Source: Peribacillus kribbensis DSM 17871
GTDB taxonomy: Bacteria > Bacillota > Bacilli > Bacillales > DSM-1321
DNA length: 64,000 bases
Assembly: GCF_000430765.1 (NCBI RefSeq)
Contig: NZ_AUMQ01000029.1
Span: 60,551-124,550, forward strand
Direction of reading: 5' to 3'
Position numbers and translations under genes: made by a program. Within the stretch, counting starts at the first letter, position 1, and each line of letters starts with the position of its first letter. The notes under the pieces are model-generated. The model did not search any database. It worked only from the letters and a program-made list of their open reading frames with translations, and was not told the origin of the DNA. Shown here in pieces: positions 28,586-35,892 of the stretch.

Positions 28586-28612
28586 AAGGGCCCCGAATTA
28601 CGGAACCCTTAA
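28586..28612 (-). terminator. Terminator of the SDR-dehydratase operon
   Basis: Minus strand AGGGTTCCG pairs with CGGGGCCCT (wobbles) around 6 nt, then TTTTTCTC. Confidence 0.75.
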
Positions 28613-28659
28613 ACTTAGGAAAACCCTGCAGATAAATCAGAATCTGCATGGACCTTCGT

Positions 28660-29061
28660 TTACGCATATTGTAAAAAGATGATATCCCCCTTGATCACTT
28701 CTTTTCCATTCTGGTTGAGTGCGGCTGTTTTAAAAAAATATCGATGATTATCCCGATCACTAAGAACAGCTTTTAAGGTAAGGATATCGTTTAAAAAAAC
28801 CATATCCTTAAATCTGATTTGGTAATCCTCGATAAATCCCTGTTCATAAAGAGGTGTAAAAAGCTTGGATAGATTCCCCATTGTCCACATGCCATGCGCT
28901 ATGACTCCGGGCAGGCCGCTTTTTTTTGCTTCTTCATCTATCGTATGTATCGGGTTATAGTCGCCTGAGGCACCAGCATATTTGATTAAATCGATTCTTG
29001 AGACAGGAGCAAGCCTGATTTCCGGAAGAGATTTTCCAATCTCCAAGTCCGCTATCATCAT
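28660..29061 (-). CDS. MaoC/hydratase-2 type dehydratase, catalytic subunit
   Basis: Hot-dog-fold (R)-specific enoyl hydratase or 3-hydroxyacyl dehydratase. The 133-residue protein shows the full hydratase-2 signature YAGASGDYNPIHTIDEEAKKSG near 29-50, with the catalytic Asp and His (GDYNPIH), followed by HGMWTMG. The start ATG overlaps the stop of the upstream dehydratase gene by four bases (ATGA), so translation is coupled, and GAGGAG lies upstream. A longer open frame to 29226 overlaps that gene and is not supported. Paired with the next gene it resembles the two-subunit HadAB dehydratases of mycobacteria. The carrier (CoA or ACP) is unknown. Confidence 0.88.
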   Translation of the reverse strand: MMIADLEIGKSLPEIRLAPVSRIDLIKYAGASGDYNPIHTIDEEAKKSGLPGVIAHGMWTMGNLSKLFTPLYEQGFIEDYQIRFKDMVFLNDILTLKAVLSDRDNHRYFFKTAALNQNGKEVIKGDIIFLQYA

Positions 29062-29510
29062 CTCACTATCATCTCCTCTCTGACCGTTTCGGTAATGATC
29101 ACAATGGCTTTGGATGAAAAAACAGTCTGACCGATTGAATCCTCTCCGAACCTCCTTAAAATGAGAAATCCCATTAAGCCGCTTGCTCCTTTTCGTTCGT
29201 AATAATCCTCCACTTCGGTATAACACAGGATCTCATCACCAACAACCAGAGGCCTGTTATAATGGAAAGACTGTTCTCCATGGATCAGCCCTGTATCCGG
29301 GAGCCTTAAGCCATCTATCTCCCCGTAATCAAAAACAGCCGGAAAAGTAGGCGGGGCAATATTCGCTTGATAAATCGATTCTTCGCCCGTTTTTTCATCG
29401 TGAAATAGGGGATGAGGGTCACCGATTGCTTCCACAAATTTTTTTACCTCTCTGCCTTCTACCCTATTCAGGACTTTTTCTGATTTTAACCCGATATATT
29501 CTTTTAACAA
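29058..29510 (-). CDS. MaoC-like dehydratase partner subunit (FAS1-type N-terminal domain)
   Basis: Hot-dog protein of the MaoC N-terminal/FAS1-dehydratase class. Such subunits lack the catalytic Asp-His pair and bind the acyl chain while the partner subunit catalyses. The 150-residue sequence has FVEAIGDPHPLFHDEKTGEESIYQANIAPPTFPAVF near 27-60, lacking the GDxNPxH motif seen in the downstream gene, and a second strand GEQSFHYNRPLVVGDEI near 75-92 that is typical. It lies 36 bp after the SDR gene and overlaps the catalytic subunit by 4 bp, so the three genes form an operon. It corresponds in architecture to HadA or HadC of mycobacterial fatty-acid synthesis. Confidence 0.85.
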   Translation of the reverse strand: MLKEYIGLKSEKVLNRVEGREVKKFVEAIGDPHPLFHDEKTGEESIYQANIAPPTFPAVFDYGEIDGLRLPDTGLIHGEQSFHYNRPLVVGDEILCYTEVEDYYERKGASGLMGFLILRRFGEDSIGQTVFSSKAIVIITETVREEMIVR

Positions 29511-29546
29511 ATTCTCCCCTCCGTTTTTACGAATCTTATTGACCTA

Positions 29547-30311
29547 TTAGTTTTTCGGACCTCCTGAAACATACAGAACCTGTCCGTTCACAAACGAGGA
29601 CTGTTCGTCTGCAAAGAATGCTGCAGCATGTGCAATATCCTCCGGCTTTCCGCTTCTCCCAACAGGAATCTGTTTCAGGCTCACATTGATCAGTTCTTCA
29701 AAAGAAATGCCGATACGGCTGGCCGTTTCCCTGGTCATTTCTGTTTCGATAAAGCCTGGAGCTACAGAATTTGCTGTAATGCCATATTTCCCAAGCTCTA
29801 TGGCCAGTGTTTTCGTGAATCCCTGCAATCCTGCTTTTGCCGCTGAGTAATTGGCCTGCCCCCTATTTCCAAGTGCCGAGGTGGAGGATATGTTGATGAT
29901 TCTGCCATAGTTCCGTTCAACCATATATTTCTGTACGGCCCTGGCAGCTATAAAAGATCCTTTCAGGTGCACATCCATTACCGTCTGCCAATCTGAATCC
30001 GTCATTTTGAAAAATAAATTATCCCTGATCACGCCTGCATTATTCACCAGGATATCAACAGATCCAAATGTTTCCACTGTTTCCCTCACAGCATTTTCAA
30101 CCTGCTCCTTGTCAGTCACATCCGCCATTTTCGAATAGATCGAGAAACCGCTATCATTCAATTCAGCAGAAGTTCCGCTCAGTGCTTCCTCGTTTAAATC
30201 GATAAAGGCCACATTGGCTCCTTCTTCAGCGAACTTCTTCACAATGGCCTTTCCAATCCCCCTGCTGCCTCCTGTTACAAAAGCCGTTCTGCCTTCAAAT
30301 CTTTTACCCAT
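29547..30311 (-). CDS. FabG-type short-chain dehydrogenase/reductase
   Basis: NAD(P)-dependent 3-oxoacyl reductase or 3-hydroxyacyl dehydrogenase of the classical SDR family. The 254-residue product has the cofactor motif TGGSRGIG near 12-19, NNAG near 92, and the catalytic Ser...YxxxK in INISSTSALGNRGQANYSAAKAG (Ser about 143, Tyr about 155, Lys about 159). The ATG at 30311 has GGGGGAGGA upstream; a 44-residue extension is not family-like. With the two dehydratase genes behind it, it can reduce and dehydrate an acyl intermediate, the core of a fatty-acid elongation or reversed beta-oxidation step. A TetR-type palindrome lies 40-60 nt upstream. Confidence 0.9.
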   Translation of the reverse strand: MGKRFEGRTAFVTGGSRGIGKAIVKKFAEEGANVAFIDLNEEALSGTSAELNDSGFSIYSKMADVTDKEQVENAVRETVETFGSVDILVNNAGVIRDNLFFKMTDSDWQTVMDVHLKGSFIAARAVQKYMVERNYGRIINISSTSALGNRGQANYSAAKAGLQGFTKTLAIELGKYGITANSVAPGFIETEMTRETASRIGISFEELINVSLKQIPVGRSGKPEDIAHAAAFFADEQSSFVNGQVLYVSGGPKN

Positions 30312-30351
30312 TTCCTGTCCTCCCCCTTTTCTTGCTGAGTCAGTATAAAAG

Positions 30352-30371
30352 TATACTAACCAGTCGGTATA
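30352..30371. promoter_or_regulatory. TetR-family-like operator upstream of the SDR operon
   Basis: The 20-mer TATACTAACCAGTCGGTATA is an imperfect palindrome (7 of 10 pairs) with the ACCnnnnGGT-like core common to TetR/AcrR operators of lipid genes. It overlaps a minus-strand TATACT hexamer. No TetR gene lies in the window. Confidence 0.45.
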
Positions 30372-30433
30372 TTTACATTTTATTTTAAACTTTCCGAAAA
30401 AAACAAGCAGTTTCCTATAAATCCTCATGCAAT

Positions 30434-30484
30434 CCTCTCTCAAGGTTTAGAGTTTCTAATCTCTTAAGAGAGGGTATTCTTTTT
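30434..30484 (+). terminator. Terminator-like hairpin in the leader of the FAD oxidoreductase gene
   Basis: CCTCTCTCAAG (30434-30444) pairs with CTTAAGAGAGG (30463-30473, one mismatch) and is followed by GTATTCTTTTTAC on the plus strand, only 38 nt before the TTG start of the next gene. It could attenuate that gene or block read-through from upstream. Confidence 0.55.
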
Positions 30485-30511
30485 ACAAAAACGAATGATG
30501 GAGGGTTTTAT

Positions 30512-31729
30512 TTGGATCTGCACAATGGAGCTTTATTCTGGAAAAGCATAAAGGAAGATATACACATTGAACGAGGAGACATCGACGACATTTTCGATGT
30601 TGTCATCGTAGGAGGAGGAATGTCTGGCTCCCTGGCTGCTTATACACTGTCCGCCGAAGGGCTTAAAATTGCAGTCATTGATAAGGGTAAAATCGGACAA
30701 GGAAGCACTCTTGCTAATACAGGGCTTCTCCAATTCTCAAGCGATATTATGCTTCATGAATTAATTGAGCAGATTGGCGCAGAAAAAGCCGTCCGCTTTT
30801 ATAAAACCTGCCGGGACGCAATTGACGAGCTGGAAAAAGCCGCGTCATCTCTCAGTATATCAAGTGATTTCAAGAGGAGGGACAGCCTTTATTTCGCAAG
30901 CAAGGAAGCTCATGCTGAAAAAATTCAGAAAGAATATCGCACTCTGGTGAAATATGGTTTTAAAACAGAGTATCTCTCTCCTTCTGATATCCTATCTCGT
31001 TATTCATTTTCAAAGCCTGCTGCATTACTCACCCATGGGGATGCGGAAATCAACCCCTACAAGTTTATTAGAGGAATCCTTCAGGATATAAGCAGGAAAG
31101 GTGTTCAAGTTTTTGAAAACACGGAAATGACAGAAATAGAAGAATCTAATGATTTTGTAAAAATCCACACTTCAGCCGGAGTGATCCATTCTTCGAATAT
31201 TATTATTGCCACCGGCTACGAACCTCCCTTCCTTTTATCCGGTGCCAAAGCCAATCTGAATCGATCCTACGCTATTGCCACGGAGCCCGTAAAGGATTTA
31301 ATGGACTGGAATAACAGGGAGCTGATCTGGGAAACCGCTCGGCCATATCTCTATATGAGGACGACAGCTGATGGAAGAATTATAGCAGGCGGACTCGACG
31401 AAGAGGAACCAAGTACACCCAGTACGGATTGGATAAAGAATAGGGCAGAAAGGCTCCAAAAGGAAATCCAAAACCTGTTTCCCGCTCTGAAGGTAAAGAC
31501 TGCCTATGCATGGGGAGCGGTATTTGGGGAATCTTTGGACAATCTTCCTTACGCCGGAAAACATCCTTCTAAAGACCATATTTATTACCTGCTCGGCTAT
31601 GGAGGTAACGGAACGATATACAGTATGCTCGGTTCACAGATCATCCGGGATTTAATTCTGAACCGAAAAAATAAAAATACGGAAATTTTAAGGCTTGACC
31701 GTCCTGTCCATGCCGTCTCTATCCACTAA
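30512..31729 (+). CDS. FAD-dependent amine/amino-acid oxidoreductase (DAO family)
   Basis: Flavoprotein of the glycine oxidase/sarcosine dehydrogenase fold. The 405-residue product has the dinucleotide motif VVIVGGGMSGSLAAYTLSAEG at about 30-50, ended by the ribose-binding acidic strand VIDKG, the segment GQGSTLANTGLLQ that packs on FAD in the family, and the C-terminal FAD loop GYGGNGTIYSMLGS near 367. It starts at TTG behind GGAGGG, and a terminator follows directly. It is transcribed away from the SDR operon. The substrate is unknown; the family oxidises secondary or primary amines next to a carboxylate. Confidence 0.85.
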   Translation: MDLHNGALFWKSIKEDIHIERGDIDDIFDVVIVGGGMSGSLAAYTLSAEGLKIAVIDKGKIGQGSTLANTGLLQFSSDIMLHELIEQIGAEKAVRFYKTCRDAIDELEKAASSLSISSDFKRRDSLYFASKEAHAEKIQKEYRTLVKYGFKTEYLSPSDILSRYSFSKPAALLTHGDAEINPYKFIRGILQDISRKGVQVFENTEMTEIEESNDFVKIHTSAGVIHSSNIIIATGYEPPFLLSGAKANLNRSYAIATEPVKDLMDWNNRELIWETARPYLYMRTTADGRIIAGGLDEEEPSTPSTDWIKNRAERLQKEIQNLFPALKVKTAYAWGAVFGESLDNLPYAGKHPSKDHIYYLLGYGGNGTIYSMLGSQIIRDLILNRKNKNTEILRLDRPVHAVSIH

Positions 31730-31730
31730 G

Positions 31731-31756
31731 AAAGCCGTCCCGACGGCTTTTTTTAC
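31731..31756 (+). terminator. Terminator of the FAD oxidoreductase gene
   Basis: AGCCGTC-cc-GACGGCT followed by TTTTTTA. Confidence 0.9.
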
Positions 31757-31929
31757 TGTCCCCTTTAGCTTCTCAAATCAATACAGTCTGACTCAAACGG
31801 ATAGATGAATGACAGGAACCCGCCATGCCAGCATGTTTAGGGAATTGGATATTATTGCATAATATTGAAACCTTCTGTCTCTTTTCGTCGTCTAATGGGT
31901 AGATAACATGAAAAGAGGCGGTGTTTCAC

Positions 31930-32082
31930 TTGTTTAAAAGTAAATTAACTGGCCCTGATTTAGCGATTGTCCTGTTGTATATATTCAATATTTCCATAGC
32001 CGTCCTGCTCTTTTCCACTTTGTTTCATATTGATTTTTTGGATATCATTAAAAGGACAGCGTCCAGTATTATACGATTTTAA
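31930..32082 (+). CDS. Small single-pass membrane protein (50 residues), unrecognised
   Basis: An open frame too short for ordinary gene finding. It starts at TTG 31930 with AGAGGCGGTG about 8 nt upstream, runs for 50 codons and stops at TAA 32080. The protein begins FKSKLTGPD, has one clear hydrophobic helix of about 22 residues (LAIVLLYIFNISIAVLLFSTLF, written here only as position 12-33), and ends with a short amphipathic basic tail (DIIKRTASSIIRF). The next gene starts 22 bp later with its own AGGAGGAAG site, so the two are probably cotranscribed. I do not recognise the family; membrane topology and the ribosome-binding site are the only support. Confidence 0.55.
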   Translation: MFKSKLTGPDLAIVLLYIFNISIAVLLFSTLFHIDFLDIIKRTASSIIRF

Positions 32083-32104
32083 TATATTTTAGGAGGAAGC
32101 ATCC

Positions 32105-32995
32105 ATGAGACGGCTGCAGATCGGCATGTGGCATGAATTTTCAGAAGGAAATTGGAAGAAATACAGCAGGAAAGGAATAAGCGGCATTGAAGTATCCTGT
32201 TACACCCAGGAACAGGCACTGCAGCAAGCAGCTGACTTTTGCAGAAAACATTTGCTCAGTTTCGGAATACATACACCCATATTTGAAGGGGAAGATTCTA
32301 TGCCCCAGGTTACAAGCCTTGATATGGACGTGTATCTTAAGGCAGTTAGGGAAGTAGAAAAACAGGTTCAGACTGCCTCACAATATGGAGCAGACTACCT
32401 TTTGCTTCACTATCCGTTCCCCCCTATCTATCCTGAGGATAAAGACTGCCGCTACTGGGATGGGCCGCCTGTGCATTCCTACTATTACTCAGAGAATTAC
32501 AGCCGGGAGGAATTCAGGATGACGAGCGAGCGGCTCTTTTCAGAGCTAGGCGCCCTTCAAAAGAACTATCACCAAAGGATTGTCCTTGAATATGACTTTT
32601 TCGGAGAACACGAGGATATACTTGCTTCCATGTTCAAGGAATATCCCGAAATCCAGCTCGTGGTGGATACACAGAGAATGGAACACCATAAAAGGACCTT
32701 CCCGGGCTTCGACCCTTTCACGTGGATGGACAAAATCCACCCATCCGTATATCTGGTTCACTACAGCAATGTCCGATTCGGAAAGCAAAAGAAAAGGCAC
32801 ATCCCTGTTCTCCCGCATCAGGAAAACGACCCCCAATACGGAAAATCCTTTACCTATCTGAAATACCTGGCAGAAAAAAACAGCCAGTTCCACATCACAT
32901 TCGAACATCATCCCGAACTCGTCAGCAAAGATGAATTGGAAGAATGCTACCGGGCAGCAGAAGACGTTTTAGGACTTGCCTGGAGTCTGGACTGA
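32105..32995 (+). CDS. Sugar phosphate isomerase/epimerase-like TIM-barrel protein
   Basis: Member of the AP-endonuclease-2/xylose-isomerase-like TIM barrel family (COG1082). The 296-residue product shows the spaced acidic and His ligands of this fold: LLHYPFPP near 100, VLEYD near 162 (Glu), LVVDTQR near 185 (Asp), YLVHYSN near 219 (His) and ITFEHHPE near 262 (Glu), which suggests an active metal site. AGGAGGAAGC precedes the ATG. It follows the small membrane protein in the same direction, and no terminator is seen between them. Enzymes of this fold isomerise sugars or cleave abasic DNA; the substrate here cannot be named. Confidence 0.8.
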   Translation: MRRLQIGMWHEFSEGNWKKYSRKGISGIEVSCYTQEQALQQAADFCRKHLLSFGIHTPIFEGEDSMPQVTSLDMDVYLKAVREVEKQVQTASQYGADYLLLHYPFPPIYPEDKDCRYWDGPPVHSYYYSENYSREEFRMTSERLFSELGALQKNYHQRIVLEYDFFGEHEDILASMFKEYPEIQLVVDTQRMEHHKRTFPGFDPFTWMDKIHPSVYLVHYSNVRFGKQKKRHIPVLPHQENDPQYGKSFTYLKYLAEKNSQFHITFEHHPELVSKDELEECYRAAEDVLGLAWSLD

Positions 32996-33130
32996 GAAGA
33001 ATTGATTCCTTGCAATTCGACCCCTGTGCCAGGTGCCTTTTTTGCGGGTATTTTTCAAGTGTCCTGGTATATATGCTTTACGTATTTAGATATATGGATT
33101 GTGGGTTCATGAATCACTTGATTGGTGATT

Positions 33131-33340
33131 GGATCACGTTTGGTTTTTTTGGATCATTTTGATTGAGGTTGGATCATTCCCGGGTTTATTGGTTCATTTA
33201 GGGTGAGAATGGAGCATTCACCGGTTTTTTGGTTCATATGGAAATGAAAGTTAGATGAACAATTACGGTTTGGATCATTTTTGTAATATCGGATCATTAT
33301 CTTAATATTCTGGATCATTAATCACGAGTATTGGATCATT
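33131..33340. repeat. Phased array of GGATCATT-like octamers
   Basis: Ten recognisable copies begin at 33131, 33151, 33171, 33191, 33211, 33231, 33272, 33291, 33312 and 33333, with variants GGATCACG, GGTTCATT and GGAGCATT and a degenerate copy near 33252. The period is 20-21 bp, i.e. two helical turns, and spacers are unrelated AT-rich sequence. No gene is present. Confidence 0.75.
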
Positions 33341-33368
33341 AGGTTTCAAAAATGATTATTTATGTTGG

Positions 33369-33500
33369 GAAGGCACCGTCCTGCGCTTTTCTATTTGTCC
33401 AGCTCCAAGCTGACACCTTCGGTCTTAAGCCAGCCGCCATCATAAGGCAAAAAGCGCCTTTCGCTGCCGTCTGTCTTATGCCTGTCAGGTGTCTGCCTGC
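33369..33500. repeat. Dispersed Bacillus-type repeat, copy A
   Basis: About 132 bp starting AGGCACCGTCCTGCGCTTTT with the block TTGTCCAGCTCC and ending GTCTGCCTGC. It resembles copy B about 190 bp away in order and length but is diverged. Similar GTCCAGCTCC-containing hairpin repeats are scattered in many Bacillus genomes. Confidence 0.6.
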
Positions 33501-33561
33501 AATTTTTTTTTGGTTCTTTAAATTTCTGTGTTCGACATTATGCTTTAGATTAGTTACGTGT

Positions 33562-33696
33562 GCAGGCACCGCTTTCCGCTTTTCCTGCTGTCCAGCTCCG
33601 GACTGAGACCCTCGAGTCATAAGCCAATCAGTCCATGAGGAGAAAAACCGCTCCTCACAGCCTGCTCGTCTTATGCTTGTCGGGCCTCTGCCTTCC
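33562..33696. repeat. Dispersed Bacillus-type repeat, copy B
   Basis: Begins CAGGCACCGCTTTCCGCTTTT, has TGTCCAGCTCC, a hairpin TGAGGAG...CTCCTCA, and ends CTTGTCGGGCCTCTGCC. Same layout as copy A. Confidence 0.65.
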
Positions 33697-33757
33697 TTTT
33701 GATTTAGTATTTTCAAACTTTTTCAGTGCTACACTGTGCTTTAAATCTTTTTTGTTT

Positions 33758-33781
33758 GGAAGGCACCGCTTTCCGCTTTTC
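33758..33781. repeat. Truncated repeat copy C abutting ymfI
   Basis: GAAGGCACCGCTTTCCGCTT is the first block of copies A and B. It breaks off exactly at the stop codon of ymfI, suggesting the repeat was deleted or inserted there. Confidence 0.6.
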
Positions 33782-34500
33782 TAGGTATACCATCCCCCAT
33801 TGACTCCTATGATTTGGCCGGTGATGTAGGCGGCTTTTGGGGATAGGAGGTAGGCGGCGGTTTGGGCTATTTCCTGGGGGCGGCCCAGTCTTCCGATTGG
33901 GATTTCACTAGCCAGGTCTGTCAGTTCTTCTTCGGTGAAGTCTTCCATCATGGGAGTCGCAATGGCTCCTGGGGCGATGGCGTTGATTCTGATGCCGGAA
34001 GGAGCGAGTTCCTTGCTGAGTGCTTTGACGAAGGTGTTTTGGGCTCCCTTCAGCATCGAATACAGGACTTCGTTGGAGGCTCCTGTCTGGCCCCAGATCG
34101 ATGTGACCGCGACGATGGCGGCATGGGATTTGTGCCTCAGCTTTGGCAGGAGGGTTCTGGTGAGCTGGAATGGACTTGTTATGTGCAGCTGCACCATTTC
34201 CTGGACCAGTGCATCTTCCATGTCTGTGATCAGGCCATAGGCGCTTTTTCCGCTGTTCAGGACGATATAATCCAGGGAAAAAATATGGCCGGCAAGCTTC
34301 GTATATCCGTCTTTTTTGGATAAGTCCGCCTGGATTGGAATCAGTTCAGTTCCATAGGGGGCAAGCTCCTCCATGAGGATGCTGATTCCCTCTTGATTGG
34401 TGTTATAGTGCAAATACAGGGACATTCCCTCTTTTGCCATCTCATGAGCAATGGCCCGGCCGATCCCTCCGCTTGCTCCCGTTATTAAGGCAAATTTCAA
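33781..34500 (-). CDS. ymfI: Elongation factor P 5-aminopentanone reductase YmfI (SDR)
   Basis: Short-chain reductase that in B. subtilis reduces 5-aminopentanone on Lys32 of EF-P to the mature 5-aminopentanol, needed for swarming. The 239-residue product has TGASGGIG near 7-14, the NSGK variant of the NNAG motif near 80, and the catalytic Ser, Tyr and Lys in VAVTSIWGQTGASNEVLYSMLKGA. The preferred start is TTG at 34500 (LKFALITG), because AAGGATGG lies 7-8 nt upstream. An ATG at 34512 would add MGCT but overlaps that site. The location next to ymfH/ymfF supports the assignment. It is separated from ymfJ by a 5-kb segment here. Confidence 0.88.
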   Translation of the reverse strand: MKFALITGASGGIGRAIAHEMAKEGMSLYLHYNTNQEGISILMEELAPYGTELIPIQADLSKKDGYTKLAGHIFSLDYIVLNSGKSAYGLITDMEDALVQEMVQLHITSPFQLTRTLLPKLRHKSHAAIVAVTSIWGQTGASNEVLYSMLKGAQNTFVKALSKELAPSGIRINAIAPGAIATPMMEDFTEEELTDLASEIPIGRLGRPQEIAQTAAYLLSPKAAYITGQIIGVNGGWYT

Positions 34501-34578
34501 TGTACATCCCATCCTTGAATATCTATTTTGATCACTGCTACTTTATCAATCCCTTCTGCTGCCTGTCAATCCGCATAG

Positions 34579-34606
34579 AAAAAGAAGCCGCAAGGGGCTT
34601 CTTTTT
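34579..34606 (-). terminator. Terminator of ymfF-ymfH
   Basis: AAAGAAGCC pairs with GGCTTCTTT around GCAAGG and overlaps the ymfH stop. It is symmetric, so ymfI needs its own promoter. Confidence 0.8.
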
Positions 34607-35891
34607 ATTTTGGTACTACCTGGCAGACCGTGATCCTGGATTCGTCTATCAGGGAAGCCGCTGTCTGTGCGACGTCCTCCAACGTGATTTTTTCCATCTC
34701 GGGCAGAACATCAAAGAGATCCATTTCATTAAAGGCATAGCGTGTGAACTGGTTGGCTATGTACTCCGGTGAATTGAGGGATCTCAGGAAGCCTCCGATC
34801 TTTTTCTTCTTTGACCGGGTCAGGGCTTCCTCGCTTAGTCCGCTGCCGTCTTTCGCTTTTAACAGATAGCTTTTTAATTTTTCTTCGAGTTTATCAGGGT
34901 CATGAGTGTCGCCGCCCATCATGGCAAAACCGAATCCAAGCTCCTGGGTATAGTCATAATAGAAACTCTGGTCAATGAGGCCTTCATTGTACAGTTCTTC
35001 ATACGTTTTAGAGCTTTTCCCAAAAATCATATCAAGAAGCACGTTGATGACTAATTCGTTTTTCAGCATCTCGTTTCCCTGCTGATCGGTATTCAGAGCT
35101 TTGATTCCCACCAGGCATTTTGATGTTTGAACATGCATTTTAAGAACCTTTTTCTTCTCTGCGACTTCTGCAGGCTCTTCATCAAATGACCGTTCAATCT
35201 CCGGCTGGTCTTTATAATCCTTTTTGCTTTGATTATCCCTTATCTGGTCCATAACCTTTGAAGGCTCAACCGGTCCCACCACAAACAGCAGCATATTGCT
35301 TGGATGATAGAAGGTTCCATAGCATTCATACAGTAATTTATCTGTAATATCCGCTATAGATTCGTTTGTGCCTGCGATATCAATCTTAACCGGATGGTTT
35401 TTGTACATATTTTCGATTAAACCAAAATAAAGCCTCCAGTCTGGATTGTCGTCATACATATCAATTTCCTGCCCGATGATTCCTTTTTCCTTCTCCACCG
35501 TTTTCTCTGTGAAATATGGATCTTGGACAAAATCTATCAGGGTCCCCAGATTTTTCTCGAATTCTGAAGTGGAAGAGAATAAGTAAGCAGTTCTGGTAAA
35601 GGATGTAAAGGCATTGGCGGATGCCCCCTGCTTACTGAATTGCTGGAACACATCTCCGTCCTCTTTCTCGAAGAGCTTATGCTCAAGAAAATGGGCAATC
35701 CCATCAGGTACTTTGATCATCTCACTTTTATTCAGCGGCTTAAAATGGTTATCAATCGATCCGTACTTTGTCGTAAATGTGGCATACGTTTTGTTAAATC
35801 CTTTTTTCGGAAGGATATACACGCTTAATCCGTTATTCATTTTTTCGTAATACAGCTCTTCGTCCAGCTGGTCAAAAGGTATTTTTTCCAT
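34605..35891 (-). CDS. ymfH: M16 family zinc peptidase YmfH (active subunit)
   Basis: Insulinase/processing-peptidase homologue. The 428-residue protein keeps the inverted zinc motif HxxEH at H67-F-L-E70-H71, with a downstream Glu in GIIGQEIDMYDDNPDW near 140, so it should be catalytic. It is followed by the usual M16 C-terminal domain. It starts 1 bp after ymfF ends. Such active/inactive pairs form heterodimeric clamshell proteases that degrade or process small peptides; AlbF-like functions in peptide maturation are an analogy. Substrate unknown. Confidence 0.92.
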   Translation of the reverse strand: MEKIPFDQLDEELYYEKMNNGLSVYILPKKGFNKTYATFTTKYGSIDNHFKPLNKSEMIKVPDGIAHFLEHKLFEKEDGDVFQQFSKQGASANAFTSFTRTAYLFSSTSEFEKNLGTLIDFVQDPYFTEKTVEKEKGIIGQEIDMYDDNPDWRLYFGLIENMYKNHPVKIDIAGTNESIADITDKLLYECYGTFYHPSNMLLFVVGPVEPSKVMDQIRDNQSKKDYKDQPEIERSFDEEPAEVAEKKKVLKMHVQTSKCLVGIKALNTDQQGNEMLKNELVINVLLDMIFGKSSKTYEELYNEGLIDQSFYYDYTQELGFGFAMMGGDTHDPDKLEEKLKSYLLKAKDGSGLSEEALTRSKKKKIGGFLRSLNSPEYIANQFTRYAFNEMDLFDVLPEMEKITLEDVAQTAASLIDESRITVCQVVPK

Positions 35892-35892
35892 C

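Noticed and set aside
33131-33340. CRISPR array
   Set aside because: The repeat is only 8 bp and degenerate, spacers are about 12 bp and no cas gene is near.
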